From Burkholderia catarinensis (GTDB taxonomy: Bacteria; Pseudomonadota; Gammaproteobacteria; Burkholderiales; Burkholderiaceae), in the NCBI RefSeq assembly GCF_001883705.2, contig NZ_MDEQ02000013.1:186001-250000 (forward strand): a stretch of 64,000 bases of DNA, read 5' to 3'. Made by a program: the position numbers and the translations under genes. The notes beneath the pieces were generated by a model. The model searched no databases. It was not told the origin of the DNA and saw only the letters and a program-made list of their open reading frames with translations. Positions within the stretch are counted from its first letter, which is position 1. The number at the start of each line of letters is the position of its first letter. Shown piece after piece: positions 28,625 through 37,245 of the stretch.

Positions 28625-30120
28625 GTGACGTGCTCGCGTCTTCCGCCCACGACGGCGCGCCGGACGAACGGCAGCCGCCGTCGCCGCTCGCCGCGCGCCT
28701 GTTGCCGTACGGTTTCGCGAAGAGCGGCCAGGTGCTGATCGCGCACCAGCTCGACGACACGCTCGAGGTGTGGATCAGCGAACGCACGAGCGATGCCGCG
28801 CTCGCGGAAATCGCGCGCAACTTCGGCTCGATTTCCGTGCACCGCGTGCCGGCCGACGAGCTCGCGCAGGCGATCAACCACGCCTACTCGCGTCATGACG
28901 GCAGCGCCGCGCAGGTGGTCGGCGAGGTCGAGGGCGAAGTCGACCTGTCGCGGCTGATGCAGGACATTCCTGAAGTCGAGGATCTGCTCGAATCGGAAGA
29001 CGACGCGCCGATCATCCGGATGATCAACGCGCTGCTCACGCAAGCGGCGCGCGAACAGGCGTCGGACATTCACATCGAGCCGTTCGAGAATGCGTCGGTC
29101 GTGCGCTTTCGCGTCGACGGCACGCTGCGCGACGTCGTGCGCCCGAAGAAGGCGCTGCACGGCGCACTGATCTCGCGGATCAAGATCATGGCGCAGCTCG
29201 ACATCGCCGAGAAACGCCTGCCGCAAGACGGCCGCATCACGCTGCGCGTCGGCGGCCGGCCGGTCGACGTGCGCGTGTCGACGCTGCCGACCGGGCACGG
29301 CGAGCGCGCGGTGCTGCGTCTGCTGGAAAAGGATGCGCAGCGGCTGAATCTCGAGGCGCTCGGGATGGGCCGCGACACGCTCGTCCAGTTCGACAAGCTG
29401 ATCGCGCGCCCGCACGGCATCGTGCTCGTCACGGGCCCGACGGGGTCGGGCAAGACGACGACGCTGTATGCGTCGATGTCGCGGCTCGAAACCGCGACGA
29501 CCAACATCATGACCGTCGAGGACCCGATCGAATACGACCTCGGCGGCATCGGCCAGACGCAGGTGAACGAGCGGATCGGGATGACCTTTGCCCGTGCGCT
29601 GCGCTCGATCCTGCGCCAGGATCCGGACGTGATCATGATCGGCGAAATCCGCGACCTCGAAACCGCGCAGATCGCGGTGCAGGCATCGCTGACGGGCCAC
29701 CTCGTGCTCGCGACGCTGCACACCAACGACGCGGCATCGGCCGTCACGCGTCTGACCGACATGGGCGTCGAGCCCTACCTGCTCGCGTCGTCGCTGCTCG
29801 GCGTGCTCGCGCAGCGGCTCGTGCGGCAGCTCTGCCCCGCCTGCAAGGAAGAGCGGCACGAGGACGGCCGCACCGTGTGGCATCCGGTCGGCTGCGACAA
29901 GTGCGGGCATTCGGGCTACGCGGGCCGGCGCGGCGTATACGAACTGCTGCTGGTCGACGAGTCGATCCGCGCGCTGATCCACCGCAATGCGGCCGACGCG
30001 GAGATCCTGGCCGCCAGCCGCGCGGAAGGGATGCGCACGCTGCGCGATGACGCCGAGCGCTGGCTCGCGTCCGGCGCGACGTCGCTCGAGGAAGTGCTGC
30101 GCGTGACGGGAGGCGCATAG
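28621..30120 (+). CDS. gspE: Type II secretion ATPase
   Basis: 499-residue cytoplasmic ATPase that powers pseudopilus assembly. It has Walker A GPTGSGKTTTLYAS (Lys278), the Asp box TVEDPIEYDLGGIGQ, Walker B DVIMIGEIRDLETA, the His box LATLHTNDA, and a zinc-binding tetracysteine (CPAC ... CDKC). It uses a GTG start at 28621 that overlaps the gspD stop (GTGA), so translation is coupled. A much longer open frame upstream lies antiphase to gspD and is not part of the protein. Confidence 0.95.
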   Translation: MSDVLASSAHDGAPDERQPPSPLAARLLPYGFAKSGQVLIAHQLDDTLEVWISERTSDAALAEIARNFGSISVHRVPADELAQAINHAYSRHDGSAAQVVGEVEGEVDLSRLMQDIPEVEDLLESEDDAPIIRMINALLTQAAREQASDIHIEPFENASVVRFRVDGTLRDVVRPKKALHGALISRIKIMAQLDIAEKRLPQDGRITLRVGGRPVDVRVSTLPTGHGERAVLRLLEKDAQRLNLEALGMGRDTLVQFDKLIARPHGIVLVTGPTGSGKTTTLYASMSRLETATTNIMTVEDPIEYDLGGIGQTQVNERIGMTFARALRSILRQDPDVIMIGEIRDLETAQIAVQASLTGHLVLATLHTNDAASAVTRLTDMGVEPYLLASSLLGVLAQRLVRQLCPACKEERHEDGRTVWHPVGCDKCGHSGYAGRRGVYELLLVDESIRALIHRNAADAEILAASRAEGMRTLRDDAERWLASGATSLEEVLRVTGGA

Positions 30121-30124
30121 CGCG

Positions 30125-31342
30125 ATGCCGGCATTCCGTTTCGAAGCAATCGATTCGGCGGGACGCGCGCAGAAAGGCGTCATCGACGCCGATAGCGCGC
30201 GCGCCGCACGCGGCCAGTTGCGCACGCAGGGGCTCACGCCGCTCGTCGTCGAGCCGGCCGCGAGCGCGACGCGCGGCGCGCGTTCGCAACGGCTCTCGCT
30301 GGGCCGCAAGCTGTCGCAGCGCGAGCAGGCGATCCTCACGCGCCAGCTCGCGAGCCTGCTGATCGCGGGGCTGCCGCTCGACGAGGCGCTCGGCGTGCTG
30401 ACCGAGCAGGCCGAACGCGACTACATCCGCGAGCTGATGGCCGCGATCCGCGCCGAGGTGCTTGGCGGCCATTCGCTCGCGAATGCGCTGGGCCAGCATC
30501 CGCGCGATTTTCCGGAAATCTATCGCGCGCTCGTCGCGGCGGGCGAGCACACCGGCAAGCTCGGCCTCGTGCTGTCGCGCCTGGCCGACTACATCGAGCA
30601 GAGCAACGCGCTGAAGCAGAAGATCCTGCTGGCGTTCACGTATCCGGGGATCGTCACGCTGATCGCGTTCGGCATCGTCACGTTCCTGCTGAGCTATGTC
30701 GTGCCGCAGGTCGTCAACGTGTTCGCGAGTACGAAGCAACAGTTGCCCGTGCTGACGATCGTGATGATGGCGCTGTCGGATTTCGTGCGGCACTGGTGGT
30801 GGGCGATCCTGATCGCGGTCGTGCTCGTCGTGTGGGTCGTGAAGGCGACGCTGTCGCGCGACGGGCCCAGGCTCGCGTTCGACCGCTGGGTGCTGACCGC
30901 GCCGCTCGCGGGCAAGCTCGTGCGCGGCTACAACACGGTGCGCTTCGCGAGCACGCTCGGCATCCTGACCGCGGCCGGCGTGCCGATCCTGCGTGCGTTG
31001 CAGGCGGCCGGCGAGACGCTGTCGAACCGCGCGATGCGCGCGAACATCGACGACGCGATCGTGCGCGTGCGCGAAGGCTCCGCGCTGTCGCGTGCGCTGA
31101 ACAACGTGAAGACGTTTCCGCCGGTGCTCGTGCACCTGATCCGTTCCGGCGAAGCGACGGGCGACGTGACGACGATGCTGGATCGCGCGGCCGAAGGCGA
31201 AGCGCGCGAGCTCGAGCGTCGCACGATGTTCCTGACGAGCCTGCTGGAGCCGCTGTTGATCCTGGCGATGGGCGGCATCGTGCTCGTGATCGTGCTGGCC
31301 GTGATGCTGCCGATCATCGAGCTGAACAACATGGTGCAGTAA
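30125..31342 (+). CDS. gspF: Type II secretion inner-membrane platform protein
   Basis: 405-residue polytopic platform protein. It has two repeated T2SSF domains, each ending in membrane helices (QKILLAFTYPGIVTLIAFGI and LEPLLILAMGGIVLVIVLAV), and the family sequence LTRQLASLLIAGLPLDEALG. It organises the pseudopilus base with GspE and GspL. It starts four bases after the gspE stop and ends the gspDEF block; gspC follows on the opposite strand after only 30 bases. Confidence 0.95.
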   Translation: MPAFRFEAIDSAGRAQKGVIDADSARAARGQLRTQGLTPLVVEPAASATRGARSQRLSLGRKLSQREQAILTRQLASLLIAGLPLDEALGVLTEQAERDYIRELMAAIRAEVLGGHSLANALGQHPRDFPEIYRALVAAGEHTGKLGLVLSRLADYIEQSNALKQKILLAFTYPGIVTLIAFGIVTFLLSYVVPQVVNVFASTKQQLPVLTIVMMALSDFVRHWWWAILIAVVLVVWVVKATLSRDGPRLAFDRWVLTAPLAGKLVRGYNTVRFASTLGILTAAGVPILRALQAAGETLSNRAMRANIDDAIVRVREGSALSRALNNVKTFPPVLVHLIRSGEATGDVTTMLDRAAEGEARELERRTMFLTSLLEPLLILAMGGIVLVIVLAVMLPIIELNNMVQ

Positions 31343-31372
31343 CGGCCTGACCGTCGGCGAGGCCGTTACCGT

Positions 31373-31783
31373 TCAGCGCATGTAGATCGCGGGGGACGGC
31401 GTGTTCGCCGGGAGCTGGATTTCGGCGCGGGCGCCGTTGCGGTCGACGATGATCGAGCGGGGGCGGACTTCGGCGAGCTTCGCGCCGGGCGTGACGTCCG
31501 CGCCGAGCGACACGGCGCGCGGCGGTTCGCCGCCGATGCCGACGATCGCGGCGGCGCCGTGGTCGAGCGCGAGGATGCCGAACAGGTGGATGTCCTGCAC
31601 GGGATTCTTGTCGAGCTGACCGCCGAAGAGCGCCGCGGCGTCTTCGGTGCGGATCGGCAGCCGCGCGGCGGCGGCGGGCAGCGGCGCTTCGCGGGCCGAC
31701 AGCGTGACGACCCAGTAGGTGGCCGTCGCGCACAAACCCGCGAAGAGGGCTAGGGAAAGGATCCGGATCGAGAGCGGGTTCAT
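31373..31783 (-). CDS. gspC: Short GspC-like protein, opposite strand to the other gsp genes
   Basis: 136-residue protein with one N-terminal membrane helix (ILSLALFAGLCATATYWVVT) followed by a periplasmic HR-type domain (DIHLFGILALDHGAAAIVGI, then GGEPPRAVSLGADV). This matches the homology region of GspC, which links the inner platform to the secretin. Classical GspC is about 270-300 residues with a C-terminal PDZ or coiled-coil domain; that part is absent. It is convergent with gspF and divergent from gspG, an arrangement I recall in Burkholderia. Confidence 0.8.
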   Translation of the reverse strand: MNPLSIRILSLALFAGLCATATYWVVTLSAREAPLPAAAARLPIRTEDAAALFGGQLDKNPVQDIHLFGILALDHGAAAIVGIGGEPPRAVSLGADVTPGAKLAEVRPRSIIVDRNGARAEIQLPANTPSPAIYMR

Positions 31784-31960
31784 GCGCGCTATTGTACGGA
31801 TGTATATGAAATTTGCGTTGGGTGAAAGCCCTCGGCAATGCGCGCCTTACAATGCGTGCTCCGCGCCCGCGGGTTCGGAAGGTTGCCGTCAGGCAATCGT
31901 CCGGGTGCGCCGGGTGCGTCACTCAACCAACGACATTTTTTTGGAAAGAGGTAGTCAGTC

Positions 31961-32413
31961 ATGCAAACGTGGATCACTCGCCGCAACGCGGCCGTGCGTC
32001 GCCAGCGCGGTTTCACGCTGATCGAGATCATGGTGGTGGTCGCGATCCTCGGGATCCTCGCGGCGCTGATCGTGCCGAAGATCATGAGCCGCCCGGACGA
32101 GGCGCGTCGCATCGCCGCGAAGCAGGATATCGGCACGATCATGCAGGGCCTCAAGCTGTACCGTCTCGACAACGGCCGCTATCCGACCCAGGAGCAGGGT
32201 CTGAACGCATTGATCCAGAAGCCGTCCACCGATCCGATCCCGAACAACTGGAAGGACGGCGGCTATCTCGAGCGCCTGCCGAACGATCCGTGGGGCAACG
32301 GGTACAAGTACCTGAACCCGGGCGTGCACGGCGAGATCGATGTATTCAGCTACGGCGCCGACGGCAAGGAAGGCGGCGAGAACAACGACTCCGACATCGG
32401 CTCGTGGCAGTAA
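31961..32413 (+). CDS. gspG: Type II secretion major pseudopilin
   Basis: 150-residue major pseudopilin. A short basic leader is followed by the prepilin-peptidase site [17 protein letters not shown] and the hydrophobic helix. The C-terminal domain has the GspG hallmark [31 protein letters not shown], and the calcium-site loop [20 protein letters not shown]. The ribosome-binding site GGAAAGAGG is strong, as suits the most abundant pseudopilin. It is the first gene of the gspG-N run. Confidence 0.95.
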   Translation: MQTWITRRNAAVRRQRGFTLIEIMVVVAILGILAALIVPKIMSRPDEARRIAAKQDIGTIMQGLKLYRLDNGRYPTQEQGLNALIQKPSTDPIPNNWKDGGYLERLPNDPWGNGYKYLNPGVHGEIDVFSYGADGKEGGENNDSDIGSWQ

Positions 32414-32549
32414 GCCGTCGCTGACCGGCCCGACGCTTCGTTCCCCGTTCTTCATGCTCGCCATTCGCACGACCTCCCGCTGCGGCCGCGATTGCCGCGT
32501 GCGTCGCGGCACGGCGCCGTCCGTACCGGCGCGGGCCGGCGGCGAGCCG

Positions 32550-33023
32550 ATGAAGCACGGTGCGCGGCGTCATCGCGCGCGCGGCTTCACGCTGCTCGAA
32601 ATGCTGGTCGTGCTCGTGATCGCGGGGTTGCTCGTGTCGCTCGCGTCTCTGTCGCTGACGCGCAATCCGCGCACCGACCTGCGCGAGGAAGCGCAGCGCG
32701 TCGCGCTGCTGTTCGAGACCGCCGGCGACGAAGCGCAGGTGCGCGCCCGGCCGATCGCGTGGCAACCGACCGCGCACGGCTTCCGTTTCGACGTGAGCTC
32801 GCCTGACGGCTGGCGCACGCTGCGCGACGACCTGCTGCGCCCGCGCGACTGGGACGGCGGCGTCACGAGCGCCGACATCGACTACCCGGGTTCCGACACG
32901 CATGCGAACCGTGTCGTGTTCGGCACCGAGAGCATCGACACGCCGGTGCGCGTGACGCTGCATTCGGCCGTCGGCAGCGCGACGATCGTCGGCACCGGCA
33001 ACGGCCGCTACGAGGTGCAATGA
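32550..33023 (+). CDS. gspH: Type II secretion minor pseudopilin
   Basis: 157-residue minor pseudopilin with leader MKHGARRHRARG and peptidase site G|FTLLEMLVVLVIAGLLVSL. The ATG at 32550 gives a leader of normal length; an upstream ATG at 32454 would add 32 residues including cysteines and is less likely, though the ribosome-binding site at 32550 is weak. The stop overlaps the gspI start (ATGA). Confidence 0.88.
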   Translation: MKHGARRHRARGFTLLEMLVVLVIAGLLVSLASLSLTRNPRTDLREEAQRVALLFETAGDEAQVRARPIAWQPTAHGFRFDVSSPDGWRTLRDDLLRPRDWDGGVTSADIDYPGSDTHANRVVFGTESIDTPVRVTLHSAVGSATIVGTGNGRYEVQ

Positions 33024-33508
33024 CGATGCGTCGTCGCCTGCCCTTCCCCGTTTTTTCATCGCCCTCCAGGAGCACTTCCTCCGGAGCCCGGCCTGCGGCC
33101 GGCCTCGTCGGGGCGTGCCCCCCAAGGGGACTTCGTGCGGCGCGCGGCTTCACGATGATCGAGGTGCTCGTCGCGCTCGCGATCATCGCGGTCGCGCTCG
33201 CCGCGTCGATCCGCGCGGTCGGCACGATGGCGACCAATGCATCCGAGCTCCATCGCCGGCTGCTCGCCGGCTGGAGCGCCGACAACGCGCTCGCGCAGTT
33301 GCGGCTCACGCATGCATGGCCGGAGGTCGGCGAGCAGAGTTTCGACTGCTCGCAAGGCAACGTGCAGCTCGTCTGCACGCAGCGCGTAAGCACGACGCCC
33401 AACCCCGTGTTCCGGCGCGTCCGGATTTCGGTGAGCATGCCCGGGCGTTCCGGCGTGCTCGCGCAAATGGTGACGGTGGTCGCGAATGAAACCAGCCGTC
33501 CGCTCTGA
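33020..33508 (+). CDS. gspI: Type II secretion minor pseudopilin with an unusually long leader
   Basis: 162-residue minor pseudopilin; the helix G|FTMIEVLVALAIIAVALAAS and the downstream ANASELHRRLLAGWSADNAL-type region are typical. The start ATG overlaps the gspH stop. The leader before the cleavage site is about 43 residues instead of the usual 6-20, and is Pro/Gly/Arg-rich. The corresponding DNA (about 33045-33140) is full of GC-rich palindromes and looks like an inserted repeat. No in-frame ATG or GTG lies between the insertion and the cleavage site. Confidence 0.88.
   Translation: MTMRRRLPFPVFSSPSRSTSSGARPAAGLVGACPPRGLRAARGFTMIEVLVALAIIAVALAASIRAVGTMATNASELHRRLLAGWSADNALAQLRLTHAWPEVGEQSFDCSQGNVQLVCTQRVSTTPNPVFRRVRISVSMPGRSGVLAQMVTVVANETSRPL
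33045..33140. repeat. GC-rich palindromic insert inside the gspI leader
   Basis: This stretch contains short nested inverted repeats (CCGGCC...GGCCGG around 33087-33102, GGGGC...GCCCC around 33110-33121, CCCC-AA-GGGG near 33121-33129). It encodes the abnormal part of the GspI leader. I infer an intergenic-type repeat element that has inserted in frame; copy number in the genome was not checked. Confidence 0.5.
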
Positions 33509-34175
33509 CGCGCCGATGCGACGCCCGCCCGCCCGCCCCGCCCGCGGCTTCACGCTGATCGAGCTGATGATCGCGATCGCGATCCTCGCGGTGGTCGCGA
33601 TCCTCGCGTGGCGCGGGCTCGACCAGATCATGCGCGGCCGCGACAAGGTCGCATCCGCGATGGAAGACGAGCGCGTCTTCGCGCAGATGTTCGACCAGAT
33701 GCGCATCGACGCACGACTGGCCGCGACCGACGACGAGGCCGGCCAGCCGGCGATCGGCGTCGCCGGCAATACGCTGCAGATCGTTCGCGAACTCGACGTG
33801 CCGGGCGTCGCGCCGCGGCTGCAGGTGGTCCGCTACCGGATCGCCGGTGGGCGCGTCGTGCGTTATGCGTCGCCGCCGCTCGACGACGCGAACCGGCTGC
33901 GCAACGTGCTGAAGGACAGCAGCGTCGAAGGCTGGAGCTGGGTCGCGCTGATGGGCGGCGTCGGCGCGATCGACGCGAAGCTGTACGTGCCGCGCGTGGG
34001 CTGGACCATCAACCTGCAGACGGCCAACGACGCACTCGCGCTGAACAACGATGCGCTCAAGGTGCCGCAGATCGGCAACGCGCCGCCGGCCCGCGCGGTG
34101 ACCGGGCTGCAGGTCAGCATCGGCGCGACGTCGCTGCGCGTGCCGGTCACGCGCATCTTCCTCGTCGGGGAATGA
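33486..34175 (+). CDS. gspJ: Type II secretion minor pseudopilin
   Basis: 229-residue minor pseudopilin with peptidase site RG|FTLIELMIAIAILAVVAILA and the GspJ-type sequence GLDQIMRGRDKVASAMEDER. The frame overlaps the end of gspI by 23 bases if the ATG at 33486 is used; an ATG at 33516 (MRRPPARPARG) gives a shorter, more typical leader. It ends in an ATGA overlap with gspK. Confidence 0.92.
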   Translation: MKPAVRSDAPMRRPPARPARGFTLIELMIAIAILAVVAILAWRGLDQIMRGRDKVASAMEDERVFAQMFDQMRIDARLAATDDEAGQPAIGVAGNTLQIVRELDVPGVAPRLQVVRYRIAGGRVVRYASPPLDDANRLRNVLKDSSVEGWSWVALMGGVGAIDAKLYVPRVGWTINLQTANDALALNNDALKVPQIGNAPPARAVTGLQVSIGATSLRVPVTRIFLVGE

Positions 34176-35314
34176 CGATGCGCGCGCGCCCTCACCGCTC
34201 ATTGTCGGCCGCCCGCGCGCAGGCACGCGGCCGCCAGCGCGGTGCCGCGATCATCACCGCGCTGCTCGTCGTCGCGCTGTCGGCGATCCTCGTATCGGGG
34301 ATGCTGTGGCGCCAGCAGGTGCAGATCCGCCGCATCGAGAACCAGCGCGTGATCGCGCAGGCGCAGTGGGTCGCGCGCGGCGCGCTCGACTGGACGCGAA
34401 TGATCCTGCGCTCCGAGGGCGACACGGCGCCCGGCATCACGTATCTCGGCGGGATCTGGGGCGTGCCGATCGCGAAGACGAAGCTGTCGGACTTCCTCGG
34501 CCGGATCGGCGCGCCCAACGACACGAGCAGCGAAGACACCTATATCTCCGGCTCGATCGAGGACGCGCAGGCGAAGTTCAACCTGCGCAACCTCGTTGCG
34601 TCGCCGGCGCCCGGCGTGCTGCAGCTGAACGTCACGCAGCTCCAGGCGTTCCAGCGCCTGCTGACGACGCTCGGCTACGACGGCGCGTTCGCGAAGCGCA
34701 TCGCGCTGCAGGTGCGCGCGGGCCTGCTGCATTCGGCGACACGTTTCCAGATGCCGACACTGCCGGGCGGCGGCACGGCGCCGCCGATCACCGCGCCGGT
34801 GACGACCGATCAGCAGGGCGGCGGCGGCTTCACGGACGATCCGGGGGCCGGCGCTTCGGGCATGACGGACGGCGACCGCGGGCCCGCGCCGCTGATGATG
34901 ACGAGTGTCGACAGCCTGCTCGACGTCGACGGCGTGACGCCCGAGATGGTCGCGCGCCTGCGCCCGTTCGTCACCGTGCTGCCGACCACGACGCCCGTGA
35001 ACATGAACACGGCGCCGGCCGAGGTGATCGCGGCGCTCGTGCCGGGGATGGGCGTGTCGTCCGCGCAGGCGCTCGTGTCGCGCCGCGAGACCGTGTTTTT
35101 CCGCAACGTCGGCGACGTGCAGCTTGCGCTGCGCGGCGCCGGCGCGCCGCCGAACGTGACGATCGACTCGAGCCTTGTCGACGTCAATTCGAGCTATTTC
35201 ATCGTGCATGGCCGGATCCAGCACGAACGCGCGGAGGTCGACCGCACCTCGCTCGTGTATCGTGATCCGACCACGCACTCGACGCGGGTCGTGCGCATCC
35301 GCGACCAGCTATAA
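34172..35314 (+). CDS. gspK: Type II secretion minor pseudopilin (tip)
   Basis: 380-residue GspK, the large minor pseudopilin at the pseudopilus tip. The leader ends RQRG|AAIITALLVVALSAILVSG; unlike the other pseudopilins, GspK lacks the glutamate at +5, and this one has Thr there, as the family does. The globular part includes GSIEDAQAKFNLRNL and the helix-hairpin-like VNMNTAPAEVIAALVPGMGV. A Gly-rich loop (about residues 205-230) separates two subdomains. It starts inside the gspJ stop. Confidence 0.93.
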   Translation: MTMRARPHRSLSAARAQARGRQRGAAIITALLVVALSAILVSGMLWRQQVQIRRIENQRVIAQAQWVARGALDWTRMILRSEGDTAPGITYLGGIWGVPIAKTKLSDFLGRIGAPNDTSSEDTYISGSIEDAQAKFNLRNLVASPAPGVLQLNVTQLQAFQRLLTTLGYDGAFAKRIALQVRAGLLHSATRFQMPTLPGGGTAPPITAPVTTDQQGGGGFTDDPGAGASGMTDGDRGPAPLMMTSVDSLLDVDGVTPEMVARLRPFVTVLPTTTPVNMNTAPAEVIAALVPGMGVSSAQALVSRRETVFFRNVGDVQLALRGAGAPPNVTIDSSLVDVNSSYFIVHGRIQHERAEVDRTSLVYRDPTTHSTRVVRIRDQL

Positions 35315-35340
35315 CGACGCCATTCGGGAGAGGAGCTCTT

Positions 35341-36711
35341 GTGAGCACGTTGATTGTTTCTTTGCCGCCGCGCGAGCCTGCCGTGCCGTTGCAGGAATGG
35401 CAGTGGCCCGAGCTGCCGTTCACGCTCGTCGACAAGGCCGGCCATGTGCAGCGCGCCGGCCGCGCCGCGCTCGCGCTGCTGCCGCGCGCGAATGCGACGG
35501 TGCTGATCGTCGCCGCGCGCGACGTGCTGCTGCTGGCCGCGACCGTGCCGCCGCTGAAGGGACCGAAGCTGCGCCAGGCACTGCCCAACATCGTCGAGGA
35601 TCAGCTGATCCAGGATCCGCTCGGCTGCCACATTGCGCTCGATCCGGACGCGCTGCCCGACGGGCGCCGCGTGCTGGCCGTCGTCGATCGCGCATGGTTC
35701 CGCACGATCTGCGAAGCGTTCACGGCGGCCGGCCACCGGCACCTGAGCGCGGTGCCCGCGACCCGCTGCCTGCCGGCGCCGCGCGCGTCGGCCGAAGCGG
35801 CATCCGTCCCTGCCGACGGTGAAACCATCGACGCCGCCGCGCTAGCCGCGGACCCGATCGAGCCGGCCGCCCGCCCGGCGACGGTGGCCGCGGTGCTCGG
35901 GCTCGCGACGTCGGTCGAACCGGTGCTCGTCGAAGCCGGCGCGCAGCTGGCCGCGGCCGGTGCGCCGCGCCTCGAACTCGCGGTCGCGCGCGGTGCGCTC
36001 GGCGAAGGCTTCGCGGCGCCCGCGTCGCGCGCGGCCGGCACGCTTGCCGCACTCGCGGGCGGCGGCGCCGTCGAACTGTACGAACTCGGCGAACCGGGCG
36101 CGGAGCCGCGGCTCGCATCGGTCGGCCGCACCGACGGCCCGCTGCTGCCGGGCGCCGCGCCGCTGTCGTTCGATGCGTTCGCGCGGCGCGCGCTGGCCGA
36201 GAAGTTCGATCTGTGCCAGTTCGAATTCGAGTCGCAGCCGTGGCGCTTCGACCGCGCGACGGTGAAGCGCCTGCGCGTGCCGCTCGCACTCGTCGCAGTG
36301 ACGCTCGGCGTCGCGGTGATCGGGATGAACCTGCACTGGTGGAAGCTGTCGCGCGAGCGCGATGCGCTGTCCGCGCAGGTCACCGAGACGCTGCTGTCCG
36401 CGTTCCCGAAGACGACGACGGTGCTCGATCCGCCCGCGCAGATGCAGCGCCAGCTCGACCAGTTGCGCCTGGCGGCCGGCGAGCTGTCGCCGAACGATTT
36501 CCTCGCGCTGGCGAGCGGGCTGTCGCGTTCGATGGGCGCGCTGCCGCTGAACGGCATCGCGTCGCTCGACTATCACGACCGGCGGCTCGACGTCGGCTTC
36601 AAGCCGGAGGTCAAGGTCGATCCCGATTTCACGCAGCGTCTCGCGCGCAACGGACTGTCCGGCGAAGTCGACAGCAACACGGGCAAATGGACCATCCGGA
36701 GCCGCTCATGA
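35341..36711 (+). CDS. gspL: Type II secretion inner-membrane protein GspL
   Basis: 456-residue bitopic protein: a cytoplasmic actin-like domain that holds GspE (LPNIVEDQLIQDPLGCHIAL), one membrane helix at about residues 318-335 (VPLALVAVTLGVAVIGMNLH), and a periplasmic ferredoxin-like domain ending SGEVDSNTGKWTIRSRS. The central cytoplasmic portion is Ala-rich. The start is GTG at 35341, behind a strong GGGAGAGGAGC site. The stop overlaps the gspM start (ATGA). Confidence 0.93.
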   Translation: MSTLIVSLPPREPAVPLQEWQWPELPFTLVDKAGHVQRAGRAALALLPRANATVLIVAARDVLLLAATVPPLKGPKLRQALPNIVEDQLIQDPLGCHIALDPDALPDGRRVLAVVDRAWFRTICEAFTAAGHRHLSAVPATRCLPAPRASAEAASVPADGETIDAAALAADPIEPAARPATVAAVLGLATSVEPVLVEAGAQLAAAGAPRLELAVARGALGEGFAAPASRAAGTLAALAGGGAVELYELGEPGAEPRLASVGRTDGPLLPGAAPLSFDAFARRALAEKFDLCQFEFESQPWRFDRATVKRLRVPLALVAVTLGVAVIGMNLHWWKLSRERDALSAQVTETLLSAFPKTTTVLDPPAQMQRQLDQLRLAAGELSPNDFLALASGLSRSMGALPLNGIASLDYHDRRLDVGFKPEVKVDPDFTQRLARNGLSGEVDSNTGKWTIRSRS

Positions 36712-37214
36712 AAACGGAACAACTGAACCAGGCGCTGGCCCAGTTCTGGGGTGAGCGCTCGCCGCGCGAGAAGACGCTGCTCGGCTGGGGGGGCGCCCTG
36801 CTGGCGATCGTGATCGCGTATTCGGTGCTGTGGTCGCCCGCGCAGGAAGGCCGTGCGCGGATCCAGCGCGAGCTGCCGACGTTGCGTCGCGAGCTCGCGC
36901 AGATGACCGCGCAGGCGAACGAGGCGAAGTCGCTGGCGGCCGCCGCGCAGGGCGTCGCGCCGACCGGCCTGGCGCTGAAGGATGCGCTGACCGCGTCGCT
37001 GTCCGATCACGGGCTGCAAGGTGCGCAGGTGCAGATCGTCGGCAACGGCGTGCAGGTCCAGATGAAGAACGTGTCGTTCCCGGCGTGGACGCAGTGGCTC
37101 GACGATGCGCGCCGGCAGTTCAAGGTGCAGGTCGGCGAGGCGCACGCGACCGCGCTGAAGGAAGACGGCCAGGTCGACCTGACGGCCGTGATGCAACCTT
37201 CGACGCAGAAATGA
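36708..37214 (+). CDS. gspM: Type II secretion inner-membrane protein GspM
   Basis: 168-residue partner of GspL: a short cytoplasmic N-terminus (QFWGERSPREKTLLGWG), a single membrane helix (ALLAIVIAYSVLWSPA), a coiled-coil-like segment, and a small periplasmic domain with FPAWTQWLDDARRQFKVQV. Its start is coupled to the gspL stop. Confidence 0.92.
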   Translation: MKTEQLNQALAQFWGERSPREKTLLGWGGALLAIVIAYSVLWSPAQEGRARIQRELPTLRRELAQMTAQANEAKSLAAAAQGVAPTGLALKDALTASLSDHGLQGAQVQIVGNGVQVQMKNVSFPAWTQWLDDARRQFKVQVGEAHATALKEDGQVDLTAVMQPSTQK

Positions 37215-37245
37215 CGCAGTGGATGATGCAAGTGGCGGTCGGCCG

